A stretch of DNA of 47,457 nucleotides. It comes from CAZNUP01 sp964609775 (GTDB taxonomy: Bacteria > Patescibacteriota > Microgenomatia > JAMCZE01). The notes beneath the pieces are model-generated. The model searched no databases, was not told the DNA's origin, and saw nothing but the letters and a program-made list of their open reading frames with translations. Shown here one piece after another: positions 7,502-15,359 of this stretch. The DNA lies in assembly GCA_964609775.1 (NCBI GenBank), contig CAZSSJ010000006.1, positions 1-47,457 on the forward strand, read 5' to 3'. Made by a program: the position numbers and the translations under genes. Each line of letters begins with the position of its first letter. Within the stretch, counting starts at the first letter, position 1.

Positions 7502-8446
7502 ATGAAAATTGCCGTTTTTACCGATAAATCTAGCTTTACTCCAGACCAGCAGAGAAGATTGGCAACTTTGGGAAAAGTGGTGTATTCAAATTCTAGTGAA
7601 AATCTTTCAGATGATAAGCTCGTTGAAATTGCTTCTGATTCCGAGATAATTGCGCCTGACCCGGATAATTTTGGCGGTTTTGAAACAGCCCGGCCAAAGT
7701 TAACCAGAGTGATGAAGTCGTTGCCAAATCTTCAGGCAGTGTGTTTGTCCACCACCTCCTTTGGTTGGGTTGATTTGGAATACTGCAGAAAAAGGGAAAT
7801 TAAGGTGTCGAATGTTCCGGGATATTCAAGGGAATCGGTGGCAGAACATACTTTGGCAATGTTATTGTGTCTGGCAAAACAGATTATTCTGACTGACAGG
7901 AGAACACAGCAGGGCAAATATAAATTAGAAATGGGGACAGAACTCAAAGGAAAAACGCTGGGAATTATTGGACTGGGAAATATTGGCAGCCGGGTGGCAG
8001 AACTGGGTCTGGGGATGGGAATGAATGTGGTGGCCTTTAACCGCTCGCCGAAAAAACAAACCGGAGTGGAAATGGTTTCGCTTGATGAACTGCTAAAGCA
8101 GGCCGACGCAATTTCGCTGCACACAACTCATGAGGATGGTAATAAGAATCTTTTGGACAAGAGGAAGATCGCAAAAATGAAGAAGGGTGTCTTGATTGTG
8201 AACACGGTGGACCGAGAGTTAATTGATGAAACAGAATTGGCAAGGGCGCTTAGGTCTGGCCAGGTAGGTGGTTACGCGTATGAGGCTGAGGATCTGAAAA
8301 AAACCCCTTTGGCAAATCTGGAAAATGTTGTGGACCTTCGAGGTTTTGGATGGTACACAAAAGAGGCATTAGCCAATCTTTATGAGATTTGGGCAGAAAA
8401 TATTGTTGCAGCAACTTCGGGAAAACCACGAAATCTAATTAAGTAG
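7502..8446 (+). CDS. D-2-hydroxyacid dehydrogenase-family protein lacking catalytic residues
   Basis: 314 aa. Rossmann dinucleotide motif GLGNIG is at 157-162 and the family helix SVAEHTLAMLL at 112-122. The family's catalytic Arg lies in the VNTARG motif, but this protein has VNTVDREL (233-240) with D237 there. The catalytic His of PHIGG is absent from RGFGWYTKEA (280-289). It therefore probably binds NAD(P) but may not be a classical dehydrogenase. ATG 7502 follows TATAAT (7490-7495) by 6 nt; the open frame continuing back to 7352 overlaps the retropepsin gene and is rejected. Confidence 0.85.
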   Translation: MKIAVFTDKSSFTPDQQRRLATLGKVVYSNSSENLSDDKLVEIASDSEIIAPDPDNFGGFETARPKLTRVMKSLPNLQAVCLSTTSFGWVDLEYCRKREIKVSNVPGYSRESVAEHTLAMLLCLAKQIILTDRRTQQGKYKLEMGTELKGKTLGIIGLGNIGSRVAELGLGMGMNVVAFNRSPKKQTGVEMVSLDELLKQADAISLHTTHEDGNKNLLDKRKIAKMKKGVLIVNTVDRELIDETELARALRSGQVGGYAYEAEDLKKTPLANLENVVDLRGFGWYTKEALANLYEIWAENIVAATSGKPRNLIK

Positions 8447-8509
8447 ACTTCATCAGGAATCGTTTTCCAAGGATTGCAGTGTCGTTTGTTTTTCTGGTTG
8501 GTGTGGTGG

Positions 8510-8586
8510 TTGTTGACGGGGAATAATTTTTGTATAGTGGAGGGGTGACTTCTGAGGACGGCCAGACCTTACGAGGGGTTCATTAA
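8510..8586 (+). promoter_or_regulatory. Promoter with possible leaderless 13-codon upstream frame
   Basis: TTGTTG (8510-8515), 17-bp spacer, TATAGT (8533-8538), then 6 nt to GTG 8545. That GTG opens a 13-codon frame ending TAA at 8584-8586, 14 nt before the small membrane-protein ATG at 8601. The TATAGT-to-start distance equals that of leaderless genes elsewhere, so this upstream frame may be translated and control the next gene. It could equally be a plain 5' leader. Confidence 0.4.
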
Positions 8587-8600
8587 CAGGCAAACTGCAT

Positions 8601-8756
8601 ATGGAGTTGAATTTTAATTCTGAGCAATCCAAAGGGCTGGCGAATTTCTTTTTTGATATTAGCTTCGTTTCACTGGCAATAGTCGTTATTCTGATGTTAG
8701 CCAGCCTTTATATTACTTTTGTTCTAACCCCACGGCTTAACAAGAGAAAGGGTTAA
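8601..8756 (+). CDS. Single-pass small membrane protein
   Basis: 51 aa. A short polar N-terminus (MELNFNSEQSKGLANFFFD) precedes one strong transmembrane helix (SFVSLAIVVILMLASLYITF), and the tail is basic (TPRLNKRKG). The positive-inside rule places the C-terminus in the cytoplasm. No family recognised. It has no ribosome-binding site at the ATG and lies behind a possible upstream frame (8545). The next gene (8821) has its own promoter. Confidence 0.6.
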   Translation: MELNFNSEQSKGLANFFFDISFVSLAIVVILMLASLYITFVLTPRLNKRKG

Positions 8757-8820
8757 CAACTCAGGTGTTCATCCTTCGTGGCTGGGTCGATTATTGTTGG
8801 GTGAGTGATAAAATTAGGTC

Positions 8821-10713
8821 GTGATTAAAAGACTGTTGGTTTTTGTCTGCGTCTTGGCCGTTTTTGCCCTGCTCCCCTACCCTGTTTTTGCCAAGAGCTT
8901 TTATTTCCCCTGGGTGGAGATTACGGCACAGATTAACGCTGACCGGTCGGTGGATTTTGTAGAGGAGAGGACGTTTGCTTTTGACGGGAGTTTTACGCAG
9001 ATTTATTGGGACATTCCCCTTGAGACTTGTCAGACGTATCAGGCTAGTCAGACTTGTCAGACAATAAGTGAAGTTTCGGTCTCAGAAATTAGTCCAGGTG
9101 GTCAAGAGATCCCATACGAAGAAATCGGATACGTCGATCCGGGGCGGCCGGCGCACAAGTTTGCGGCCGTGCGGCAGGGAGAGAGCGAACATATCGAGGC
9201 TTGGCACCTCTCCGGCGACGAGACAAAAACTTTCGTCCTTAACTATCACTTAACCAACGCTGTAAGCAAACATCCGGACGTGGCGGAGTTTTACTGGAAA
9301 GTGATCGGGGACTCATGGGGAGCAAGGACAGACCAAGCAGAAATCACGGTCAAATTACTAGTGGATGTTGGGAGAGAAAACATTCAAATATGGGGACATG
9401 GACCGCTTAATGGTCAGGCGGAAATTGTTGACGGAAAAACAACCAGATTCACAGTGGCCAACGTGCCGACTAAGCAGTTCGTAGAGATTCGAGAAACTTT
9501 TCCCCAGACAGTGGTGAGTGGAGAAGTTACAGATAATAAAACGTTCGAACAAATCCGCGCCGAAGAAGAAAGTTTTCAACAACAAACAATCTGGGGAGAA
9601 AGATTACGTCTGGGGATCGTGCTAGGAATTATTTTAGGAGTTGCCGGATGGATTTTCTATTGGTATCGAAAGTGGGTAAAGTTCGGGAAAGAGTACACGG
9701 TGGAGGCGTCAAAATATGTCCACTTTCCCCCGTCAAAGCGCCCGCCGGCTCTTGTCGAAGCGCTTGTCAATCAGGAACAGACGGTGACGGTGAATTCTTT
9801 TACAGCGACGCTTCTGGATTTGGCCCGGAGAAAGTTTGTCAAAATCGAAGCCCGGGAGTCATATTCGAAAGGAATTCTGGGGATTGGATCGAAAAAAGAG
9901 TATGCCTACATCCTTCACCGAATGAAGCGGGCTGAAGAAGGAAGTTTGCTTCCGTTTGAACGAAAATTGTTAGATTTTATTTTTGAGTTGGCTCCCGACG
10001 AAAAGATAATTCCTTTTGAAGTGGTGAAGAAACACATGAAAAACAGTCCGATGAAAACGAAAGAGTTTTTTAATGACTGGAAAAAGAGAGTGATCGAGCA
10101 AGCGGATAAGGAAGATTATGTGGAAGACGAGAGTAAAACATGGCGTGCCGCGTTTATAACTGGAAATAGCATACTGGTGCTCGGCGGAATATTCATTCTC
10201 TTTTATATTTTTGAATCTTGGGAGTTTCCTTTAATAATTATTGCCGCATTTGGATCTTTTGTTCTTTCTGCGGGAATGGGAAATATATTTCTACGATGGA
10301 AAAGGAGTGCAGGAATGGAGGCGAAACAGTGGCAGGGGTTTAAAAATTTTCTGAATGATTTTTCGCACTTTAAAGATGAGCTGCCCCAAGCTCTGATCAT
10401 TTGGGAAGAAATTCTGGTTTACGGGACGGCTTTGGGGGTGGCAGCCAAGGTGAGCAGGTATCTGCCTTTGATTTTGGGGCAAGAAGGGGCCAGAAACTAT
10501 TACCCTACTTGGTACTTTGTCACGGGCTCATCGGGGGGAAATATTTCAGCTGATTTCTCGACGGGCTTAGACTTGAACTTCACCACCAGTTTGACGGAGT
10601 CGATGAGTTCAATGACGACGGCAGTGCATTCGTCAATGAGCACCGGGTCAGGAGGAGGGTTTTCCGGAGGTGGAGGTGGAGGTGGCGGAGGTGGCGGGGG
10701 CGGGGCGAGTTAA
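8821..10713 (+). CDS. DUF2207 membrane protein with glycine-rich tail
   Basis: 630 aa from GTG. Signal sequence 1-24 is followed by the extracytoplasmic DUF2207 domain (about 25-250, starting YFPWVEITAQINADRSVDF). One membrane helix lies near 262-283, then a soluble cytoplasmic part, then two helices around 443-490. The C-terminus is a run of glycines after the pattern SGGGFSGGG. This architecture is typical of DUF2207 proteins; their role is unknown, with envelope maintenance suggested. TAAAAT (8809-8814) ends 6 nt before the GTG. It converges with the PEP-utilising gene with only 2 nt between stops. Confidence 0.88.
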   Translation: MIKRLLVFVCVLAVFALLPYPVFAKSFYFPWVEITAQINADRSVDFVEERTFAFDGSFTQIYWDIPLETCQTYQASQTCQTISEVSVSEISPGGQEIPYEEIGYVDPGRPAHKFAAVRQGESEHIEAWHLSGDETKTFVLNYHLTNAVSKHPDVAEFYWKVIGDSWGARTDQAEITVKLLVDVGRENIQIWGHGPLNGQAEIVDGKTTRFTVANVPTKQFVEIRETFPQTVVSGEVTDNKTFEQIRAEEESFQQQTIWGERLRLGIVLGIILGVAGWIFYWYRKWVKFGKEYTVEASKYVHFPPSKRPPALVEALVNQEQTVTVNSFTATLLDLARRKFVKIEARESYSKGILGIGSKKEYAYILHRMKRAEEGSLLPFERKLLDFIFELAPDEKIIPFEVVKKHMKNSPMKTKEFFNDWKKRVIEQADKEDYVEDESKTWRAAFITGNSILVLGGIFILFYIFESWEFPLIIIAAFGSFVLSAGMGNIFLRWKRSAGMEAKQWQGFKNFLNDFSHFKDELPQALIIWEEILVYGTALGVAAKVSRYLPLILGQEGARNYYPTWYFVTGSSGGNISADFSTGLDLNFTTSLTESMSSMTTAVHSSMSTGSGGGFSGGGGGGGGGGGGGAS

Positions 10714-10715
10714 AT

Positions 10716-12044
10716 TTACAGGATTTTCCAAGACCCTTGAGTGCCATTAATAGAGATCCTGGAGCCGTTAGGGATCATGGCGGCGTTCTGGTCAAGAACG
10801 GCCGGAATGCCAAATTCCCGAGCCACAATGGCGCCGTGGGAAGTTTGGCCACCGGCGAGGAAGACAATGCCGGCACACTGGGGATACTGCATGGTGAATT
10901 CAGGGGTGGCGTTGGGAAAGATGCCAATGACGCCCTGGGGGATATTTGACGTGGTACTGGTGATTAGTTTTGCCTGGCCTTCGACTTCGCCAGGAGAAAT
11001 TGGCAGACCTTTGCCCCCGGGGACAGACTTGACCGGGCGCGGGGAGACAATGGGTATCGTTGAAGAAACCGAATCGGGGGTTATTTTGTCATCACCCAGG
11101 AGGGCGGCGCGGGTTAGCTCGCTGATGGTTTCCTCAGAACCAGCTTGGGCAATAATGGCTTGACGCAGCTTATTAATGTAGAAAAGAGTTTTCTTTCGAG
11201 CCTCAGAGCGCATGATCTGGAGTTCGATGAGGGCAGAAATAGCGGGAGAGGGATTGGGCAAATCGGGGATGACGGGAAGGGAATCGGAACGAAAATGAGT
11301 CAGCGTGATGCGCTCTTCAATGAAGGCGGGAATTTCCTGCCAGCGGGGGCTATTGAGCTCGTAGTCATTGTCGGCCCGCAAGCCATATTCTTCGAAGTAT
11401 TTCTCCAGAGTCATCTCCTTCTTTTTGACGAGCGATTGGGCGGCAAGAGATTTGAAGAACCAATCACGTTTGGCCACTTGAGAACTGATTTGATTCCAAA
11501 AGAGATCGGTGCTGCTTTGATCTTTAGTTAGATAGCGGTGGAAAAATTCGGCCAGGAAGCCAATGGCAATCACGTTTGGCCAAACTTCATTGGTCAGGAT
11601 CTGGTCAATAGCGGAGACGTCGCCTTGATGATCGAAGTGAGGAATAGTGTCGACGAGATCCTGAGCAACAGAAATGACATTTTTTGGTTGAGCAATCCAT
11701 CCAGACTGAGTGGTAATGTGTTTGAAGGTGCCGAGAAGGCAAGTGGGAGAAAGGAATTTTTTTAAGTTGGTTTTTAAGACCGGTTCGGCGTTGAGATCTT
11801 TTTGGGGAGCGTAGGAAAAAACAGTTTGGGAGTAGAGGGTTTTTTCTTCGGTGTCAAGACTAATGAGAAGTTGGTCATCCACGAGTTCAAGAATGGGTTG
11901 GGTGATTTTTTGGCAGGGCAAGTGAAGAAGGCCCATGGCTTGGCCAAAGGAAGTGGCGCCAGTGAACCAGTGGGCAAAGAAGGAATAGGTCAAAGGGGTG
12001 GGGTGAGAAACAAGCTCGGCAAGACCACCTGAGTAGAAATTCAT
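10716..12044 (-). CDS. PEP-utilising enzyme mobile-domain protein without ATP-grasp domain
   Basis: 442 aa. The C-terminal ~90 residues are the phosphohistidine swivel domain of PEP synthase, pyruvate phosphate dikinase and rifampin phosphotransferase: GGQTSHGAIVAREFGIPAV contains the phosphorylatable His. Upstream, GLRADNDYELNSPRW and the arginine-rich helix MRSEARKKTLFYINKLR resemble the linker region of the rifampin phosphotransferase/PEP synthase group. The N-terminal ATP-grasp domain that would phosphorylate the His is missing, so a partner protein or another phosphodonor is implied. TAAAAT (12051-12056) lies 6 nt before ATG 12044. Confidence 0.8.
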   Translation of the reverse strand: MNFYSGGLAELVSHPTPLTYSFFAHWFTGATSFGQAMGLLHLPCQKITQPILELVDDQLLISLDTEEKTLYSQTVFSYAPQKDLNAEPVLKTNLKKFLSPTCLLGTFKHITTQSGWIAQPKNVISVAQDLVDTIPHFDHQGDVSAIDQILTNEVWPNVIAIGFLAEFFHRYLTKDQSSTDLFWNQISSQVAKRDWFFKSLAAQSLVKKKEMTLEKYFEEYGLRADNDYELNSPRWQEIPAFIEERITLTHFRSDSLPVIPDLPNPSPAISALIELQIMRSEARKKTLFYINKLRQAIIAQAGSEETISELTRAALLGDDKITPDSVSSTIPIVSPRPVKSVPGGKGLPISPGEVEGQAKLITSTTSNIPQGVIGIFPNATPEFTMQYPQCAGIVFLAGGQTSHGAIVAREFGIPAVLDQNAAMIPNGSRISINGTQGSWKIL

Positions 12045-12129
12045 GAAATCATTTTAGGTTATTTTTAATGGGTTGTGCAATTGCTGATAGTTGGCTAAAA
12101 TTGGCGAACAGATTGGGGGTGATTAGACT

Positions 12130-12342
12130 ATGGATGACAAAGTGAAGGTGGCTGTGGACCATGTTAAAACCCACGTGACCTACCCGGCAACAACGGAACA
12201 ATTGATGGCGGCTTGTGAGAGCTGGTCAGATGTGGATCCGGTGCTTGTCGAGGAGGGAAAAATGAAAATGCAAGCTCAGCCTGGCAAAACTTGGAGTTCT
12301 GCCGAAGAAGTTCTGGCGACGCTCGGTTGGCCAGCAGCGTAG
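12130..12342 (+). CDS. Small DUF2795-like protein
   Basis: 70 aa. The patterns HVTYPATTEQLMAAC and SSAEEVLATLGW resemble DUF2795, in which a conserved (Y/F)PA(S/T) turn is followed by a helix and a C-terminal D.P..V. Function unknown. The gene is leadered: TAAAAT near 12096 and a GGGGGTGA ribosome-binding site at 12115-12122, 7 nt before ATG. The SGNH hydrolase gene begins 5 nt after its stop, so the two probably form an operon. Confidence 0.6.
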   Translation: MDDKVKVAVDHVKTHVTYPATTEQLMAACESWSDVDPVLVEEGKMKMQAQPGKTWSSAEEVLATLGWPAA

Positions 12343-12347
12343 ATCTC

Positions 12348-12965
12348 ATGGCAAACGACACTATTTCTTATGTAGCGGTGGGGGATTCTTATACCGTGGG
12401 GGAGGGTGTGGACCGGGAAGAAACGTGGCCGAGTTTGCTGACAAAACATCTACAGGAAGAAGGTCTTGAGATTGAGCTGACGGCGAATGTTGCCCGGACG
12501 GGGTGGTTGACACAGCACGTTCTGGAGTTGCAGATGCCGCTTTTCGAAAAGTATCAACCGACCTTTGCCACGCTTCTTATTGGGGCTAATGACTGGGTGC
12601 AGGAAGTTTCCCCGGAACAATTTCGGACAAACTTTTTGGCGATTGTTTTTCGGATGCAGGCGGTTTTGCCAGACAAGAAGAAAATGGTTGCTCTCACGAT
12701 TCCCGATTTTTCCGTGACCCGCATCGGTGAGATTTTTGGAACCGGACGGGAGGTGACAACAGGAATTAAAGAATATAACCAAGTCCTTACTGAGGTTTGC
12801 CTCGAAAATTCCGTTTCGGTGGTGGACATTTTTCCTCTGTCGCAGGGAATGAAAAACGATCCAGATCTTGTCGGGTTAGATGGTCTGCATCCGTCAGCCA
12901 AAGAATATCAGTTGTGGGAGAAGGAAATTTTCCCAGTGGCCCTAGAGCTTCTTAAAGAAATTTGA
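12348..12965 (+). CDS. SGNH/GDSL-family hydrolase
   Basis: 205 aa. Block I VAVGDSYTVGEG carries the nucleophile Ser, block III LLIGANDW carries the catalytic Asn, and block V DGLHPS carries Asp and His. A lipase/esterase or acetyl-xylan-type esterase is expected; no signal peptide is seen, so it is cytosolic. Start ATG 12348 (MANDTIS). The last 14 nt overlap the convergent PsbP-like gene ending at 12952. Pieces of this gene's 3' end recur at 14057-14097 and, more weakly, near 18570-18606, which marks it as the edge from which the following duplications arose. Confidence 0.88.
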   Translation: MANDTISYVAVGDSYTVGEGVDREETWPSLLTKHLQEEGLEIELTANVARTGWLTQHVLELQMPLFEKYQPTFATLLIGANDWVQEVSPEQFRTNFLAIVFRMQAVLPDKKKMVALTIPDFSVTRIGEIFGTGREVTTGIKEYNQVLTEVCLENSVSVVDIFPLSQGMKNDPDLVGLDGLHPSAKEYQLWEKEIFPVALELLKEI

Positions 12966-13569
12966 AAGTGGAGAGGATTTGGTCGAAAAGCTTTTTACCT
13001 TCTTCTGTTTTTGAGCCGTCTCGGGGAGTGTCCAGTTCAAGAATGTAAAAAGCACCGTTTAACAGGGTAATCTGAAAATCACCTTCTCTCCCTGCCCGGG
13101 GGAGGGTTTGAACAGCGTCAAATCCGCTCACTTTTACAGTGGGGAGTTTATAAGGGAACTTAAGAAATTCATAAATGTCTTTGTACGGCTGCCCGGTTTC
13201 CTGATTATAATTTGCTTCTTCACGAAACGAAAAGGTGTAGATATTAGCGGGATCAGTGATTTCCACTGTGGAGCTCATTCCCCCGATTTGTGCTGGTTGC
13301 ACATTCCAGTCAGCTGGATAATTGAAAATAATGGTGTTGTCCGAATAGGTTTTCCAGTTGGCTGTTTTGTCTTGAGTTTTGGCTTGGGGAAAAGCGGTGT
13401 TTGTGTTGCTTGACTCTTGATTCTGGGTACTTGATTCTTTTTGGAGCTGCTTGTCCCGAGTCGAAACGAGGGATTGGGTTTGGAGGAAGAAATAGCCGGC
13501 GGTGGCGAGAGAGAGGACGAGGCCGGCGGCAAGAAAGATTACCAGGATGTTCCCTTTTCGAGCAGTCAT
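12952..13569 (-). CDS. Membrane-anchored PsbP-like protein, copy 1
   Basis: 205 aa. Residues 1-~30 form an N-terminal membrane anchor (KGNILVIFLAAGLVLSLAT). A Gln/Ser/Asn/Thr linker (~31-68) leads to a PsbP-like domain opening NWKTYSDNTIIFNYPADW and ending FDQILSTFKFL. The body should lie outside the membrane. It follows hicA by 9 nt on the same strand; TAGCAT overlapping the hicA stop ends 6 nt before ATG 13569. Its first ~75 codons are identical in DNA to those of the gene at 17458, while the rest differs. Function unknown; the family name rests on the W-x-Y...YP-x-W and ILSTFKF signature. Confidence 0.75.
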   Translation of the reverse strand: MTARKGNILVIFLAAGLVLSLATAGYFFLQTQSLVSTRDKQLQKESSTQNQESSNTNTAFPQAKTQDKTANWKTYSDNTIIFNYPADWNVQPAQIGGMSSTVEITDPANIYTFSFREEANYNQETGQPYKDIYEFLKFPYKLPTVKVSGFDAVQTLPRAGREGDFQITLLNGAFYILELDTPRDGSKTEEGKKLFDQILSTFKFL

Positions 13570-14030
13570 AAAGTCATGCTAGAGCAGTTTAAGAAAATCT
13601 TCAATGGACAAATTAATGGGCCTAAGAATCCCACTGCGCAGGGTGCCTTTTTTGAGCACCTTATGAGCGGGCACGATGACCGTTTGTTTGCCTGTTGGTA
13701 AGACTCTGGCTAGTTTTATATGACTTCCTTCCTGGCTGACGAGTTGGAAACCGACTTTTTGAAGGGCTTTAATGGTTTCTTTGCCGGAAACCTGCGGCAG
13801 TTTGGGCATTAAAGAGAAACAGATACAGGAACCATGAATTGGGAGTTAATGTCTGGCGTTTCTTCCTTTTTCTCGTCTCGAAGATAGAGAGCGATTGCCT
13901 CCTTGATGTTTGCCAGAGCTTCCTCAAAGGTTTCTCCCTGAGAGGCACAACCGGGCAGAAGCGGCACCCAGACAGAATAGCCACCTTCGACTTCTTTTTG
14001 AAAAATGACATTATAGTTCAAAACTTTTCT
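13342..14030. repeat. 689-bp direct repeat, copy A
   Basis: Identical by eye to 17857-18545 (offset 4515 bp). It contains the 5' ~75 codons of a PsbP-like gene, all of hicA and nearly all of hicB. The left edge falls exactly where the PsbP-like variable domain begins; the right edge is six bases inside the hicB start. Confidence 0.9.
13579..13809 (-). CDS. hicA: HicA-type mRNA interferase toxin, copy 1
   Basis: 76 aa. The HicA/YcfA double-stranded-RNA-binding fold is recognised by SGKETIKALQKVGFQLVSQ followed by GSHIKL, with catalytic His30, and a C-terminal helix LRPINLSIEDFLKLL. It degrades mRNA when free of HicB. Its ATG overlaps the hicB stop (TAATG at 13807-13811 on the minus strand), giving the order hicB-hicA. 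Identical to the copy at 18094. Confidence 0.9.
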   Translation of the reverse strand: MPKLPQVSGKETIKALQKVGFQLVSQEGSHIKLARVLPTGKQTVIVPAHKVLKKGTLRSGILRPINLSIEDFLKLL

Positions 14031-14036
14031 CCTCAT
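13809..14036 (-). CDS. hicB: HicB-type antitoxin, copy 1
   Basis: 75 aa. The partial RNase H fold of HicB is shown by YNVIFQKEVEGGYSVWVPLLPGCASQGETFEEALANIKEAI. A separate DNA-binding domain is not obvious; the protein ends MVPVSVSL. It neutralises HicA. TAAAAT lies 6 nt before ATG 14036, a leaderless arrangement also found at the second copy although the bases around it have diverged, which argues the promoter is under selection. Protein identical to that at 18324. Confidence 0.9.
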   Translation of the reverse strand: MRRKVLNYNVIFQKEVEGGYSVWVPLLPGCASQGETFEEALANIKEAIALYLRDEKKEETPDINSQFMVPVSVSL

Positions 14037-14056
14037 GGCGATATTTTATCACAATC

Positions 14057-14097
14057 GGGAAGGAAATTTTCCCGGTGGCCCTGAAGCTTCTTAAGTG
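14057..14097. repeat. Remnant of the SGNH hydrolase 3' end
   Basis: This stretch is about 90 percent identical to the last coding bases of the SGNH gene (12918-12957), sharing GAAGGAAATTTTCCC and AGCTTCTTAA. It sits upstream of hicB where the hydrolase end lies relative to the 12952 gene, so it is a duplication scar. A weaker version is at about 18570-18606. Confidence 0.65.
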
Positions 14098-14117
14098 TTA
14101 GTTCTAACTACTATAGT

Positions 14118-15314
14118 CTATTGAATAGAGAAATCAGAATCGCTGGTATCGCTGGCATAGATTGTATAATCTTCGTCTCCGGGAGTATCACGGTATATTT
14201 TTCCATTTTGGAATTTGTCGTAACCATCAGTGAAGATATCGACCGGCCATTCAGGGTAGCCGGTATGATCAACTTTTTCCCGCGCGATGAGCAGAATTCT
14301 GTATTGACCGGGGTCAGGAGGGCTTAAAGTTACATCAAGCCCACCCCAATGGACTAATTCCTGAGGTTTCCAAGAAAAATTGTTCGAGTTAAGGTCCACT
14401 TCTCCAATATTGCCCTCGATAATTCCATTCGGGCGCAAAAGATATAACTCGACAATGTCTTTCGAAGTTAACCTTTTAATGAGGTCTTTGCTTAATGAAA
14501 ATTTGATGACGGTTTTATTATTTAACTTGATTGTTTCTCCTCCGTTGGGATAAATTATTTTTAGTTCTTCATTGTTCTGTTTTTCAGTGCTTTCAAGAAA
14601 TTTGAAAGTGGAGAGGATTTGGTCAAATTCTTGCAGATTAAGATAGGGTGAGTTGTTTTGTAGGACCAGGGCAATGCCTTTGTATTTTGGACCAGTTAAA
14701 TTCACCAGAGTGACGGTCTGATCTGGACCGGGGTTACTGCAAGAGTATTCTCCATATTGTTCCCTTTCAATATCCCGCTTTGTCCCTTTAATTCTTAACA
14801 TTTCCACGCCATTTTTATTCGTGGTCTTGCGAATAGAGGCACTTTTGTCGATTGATTGGAGATGGTCGACAAAGGTGCAATAGAATTCACCTTTTTTCTC
14901 AACGTAACCTTGAGTGTCTGTGATCATTCCTCCTCTGCCGGCTGAGAAATCTGACGTTACTCCCCCAATTTGAAGAACAGGATTTTTGTCGTTGGAAATT
15001 AAAGAAATTCTAAACTTATAGCCGGTTGATGTTTCACTGGGACCAGACTCGCTTTCAACAATTGAAAAATCGGGTGGGTATTTAAATTCAAATCCAATTT
15101 GGTTGTTTTTGTAGGTTTTCCAGTTGGCTGTTTCGTCTTGAGTTTGGGTTTGGGGAAAAGAAGTGTTTGTATTGTTGCTTGATTCTTGATTCTTAATGCC
15201 TGATCCTTGTTGAAATTGCTGATTTTGGAGGAAGAAATAGCCGGCGGCGGCGAGAGAGAGGACGAGGCCGGCGGCAAGAAAGATTACCAGAATGTTACCT
15301 TTTCGAGCAGTCAT
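14118..15314 (-). CDS. Membrane-anchored PsbP-like protein with C-terminal Ig-like domain
   Basis: 398 aa. The MTARKGNILVIFLAAGL anchor is shared with copies at 12952, 17458 and 20397. A PsbP-like domain runs from NWKTYKNNQIGFEFKYPPDF to FDQILSTFKFL (about 235). A second extracellular domain follows, starting IYPNGGETIKLNNKTVIKFS, the opening signature of Kre9/KNH-type Ig-like domains, and ending in an acidic Asp/Ser/Thr tail. The family's terminal DNA motif therefore lies internally here (near 14598-14625). Upstream it carries a hicA remnant instead of hicA. TAGCAT ends 6 nt before ATG 15314. Confidence 0.72.
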   Translation of the reverse strand: MTARKGNILVIFLAAGLVLSLAAAGYFFLQNQQFQQGSGIKNQESSNNTNTSFPQTQTQDETANWKTYKNNQIGFEFKYPPDFSIVESESGPSETSTGYKFRISLISNDKNPVLQIGGVTSDFSAGRGGMITDTQGYVEKKGEFYCTFVDHLQSIDKSASIRKTTNKNGVEMLRIKGTKRDIEREQYGEYSCSNPGPDQTVTLVNLTGPKYKGIALVLQNNSPYLNLQEFDQILSTFKFLESTEKQNNEELKIIYPNGGETIKLNNKTVIKFSLSKDLIKRLTSKDIVELYLLRPNGIIEGNIGEVDLNSNNFSWKPQELVHWGGLDVTLSPPDPGQYRILLIAREKVDHTGYPEWPVDIFTDGYDKFQNGKIYRDTPGDEDYTIYASDTSDSDFSIQ

Positions 15315-15319
15315 CCTTT

Positions 15320-15355
15320 CATGCTAGAGCAGTCTAAGAAAATATTCAATAGATT
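15320..15355 (-). pseudogene. Remnant of a hicA 3' end
   Basis: CATGCTAGAGCAGTCTAAGA and the following ~16 bases match the hicA end at 13575-13610 with about five differences. It sits exactly where hicA sits upstream of the sister genes. I infer that a hicBA pair once preceded the 14118 gene and was replaced by the AbiEii-type module. Confidence 0.65.
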
Positions 15356-15359
15356 AAAA

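Noticed and set aside
8539..8600. Known riboswitch upstream of the small membrane protein
   Set aside because: I could not match any established riboswitch core; only a short possible hairpin is visible.
10741..11531. Plus-strand open frames of 128-140 codons
   Set aside because: Opposite the PEP-utilising gene, whose swivel-domain motif is unambiguous.
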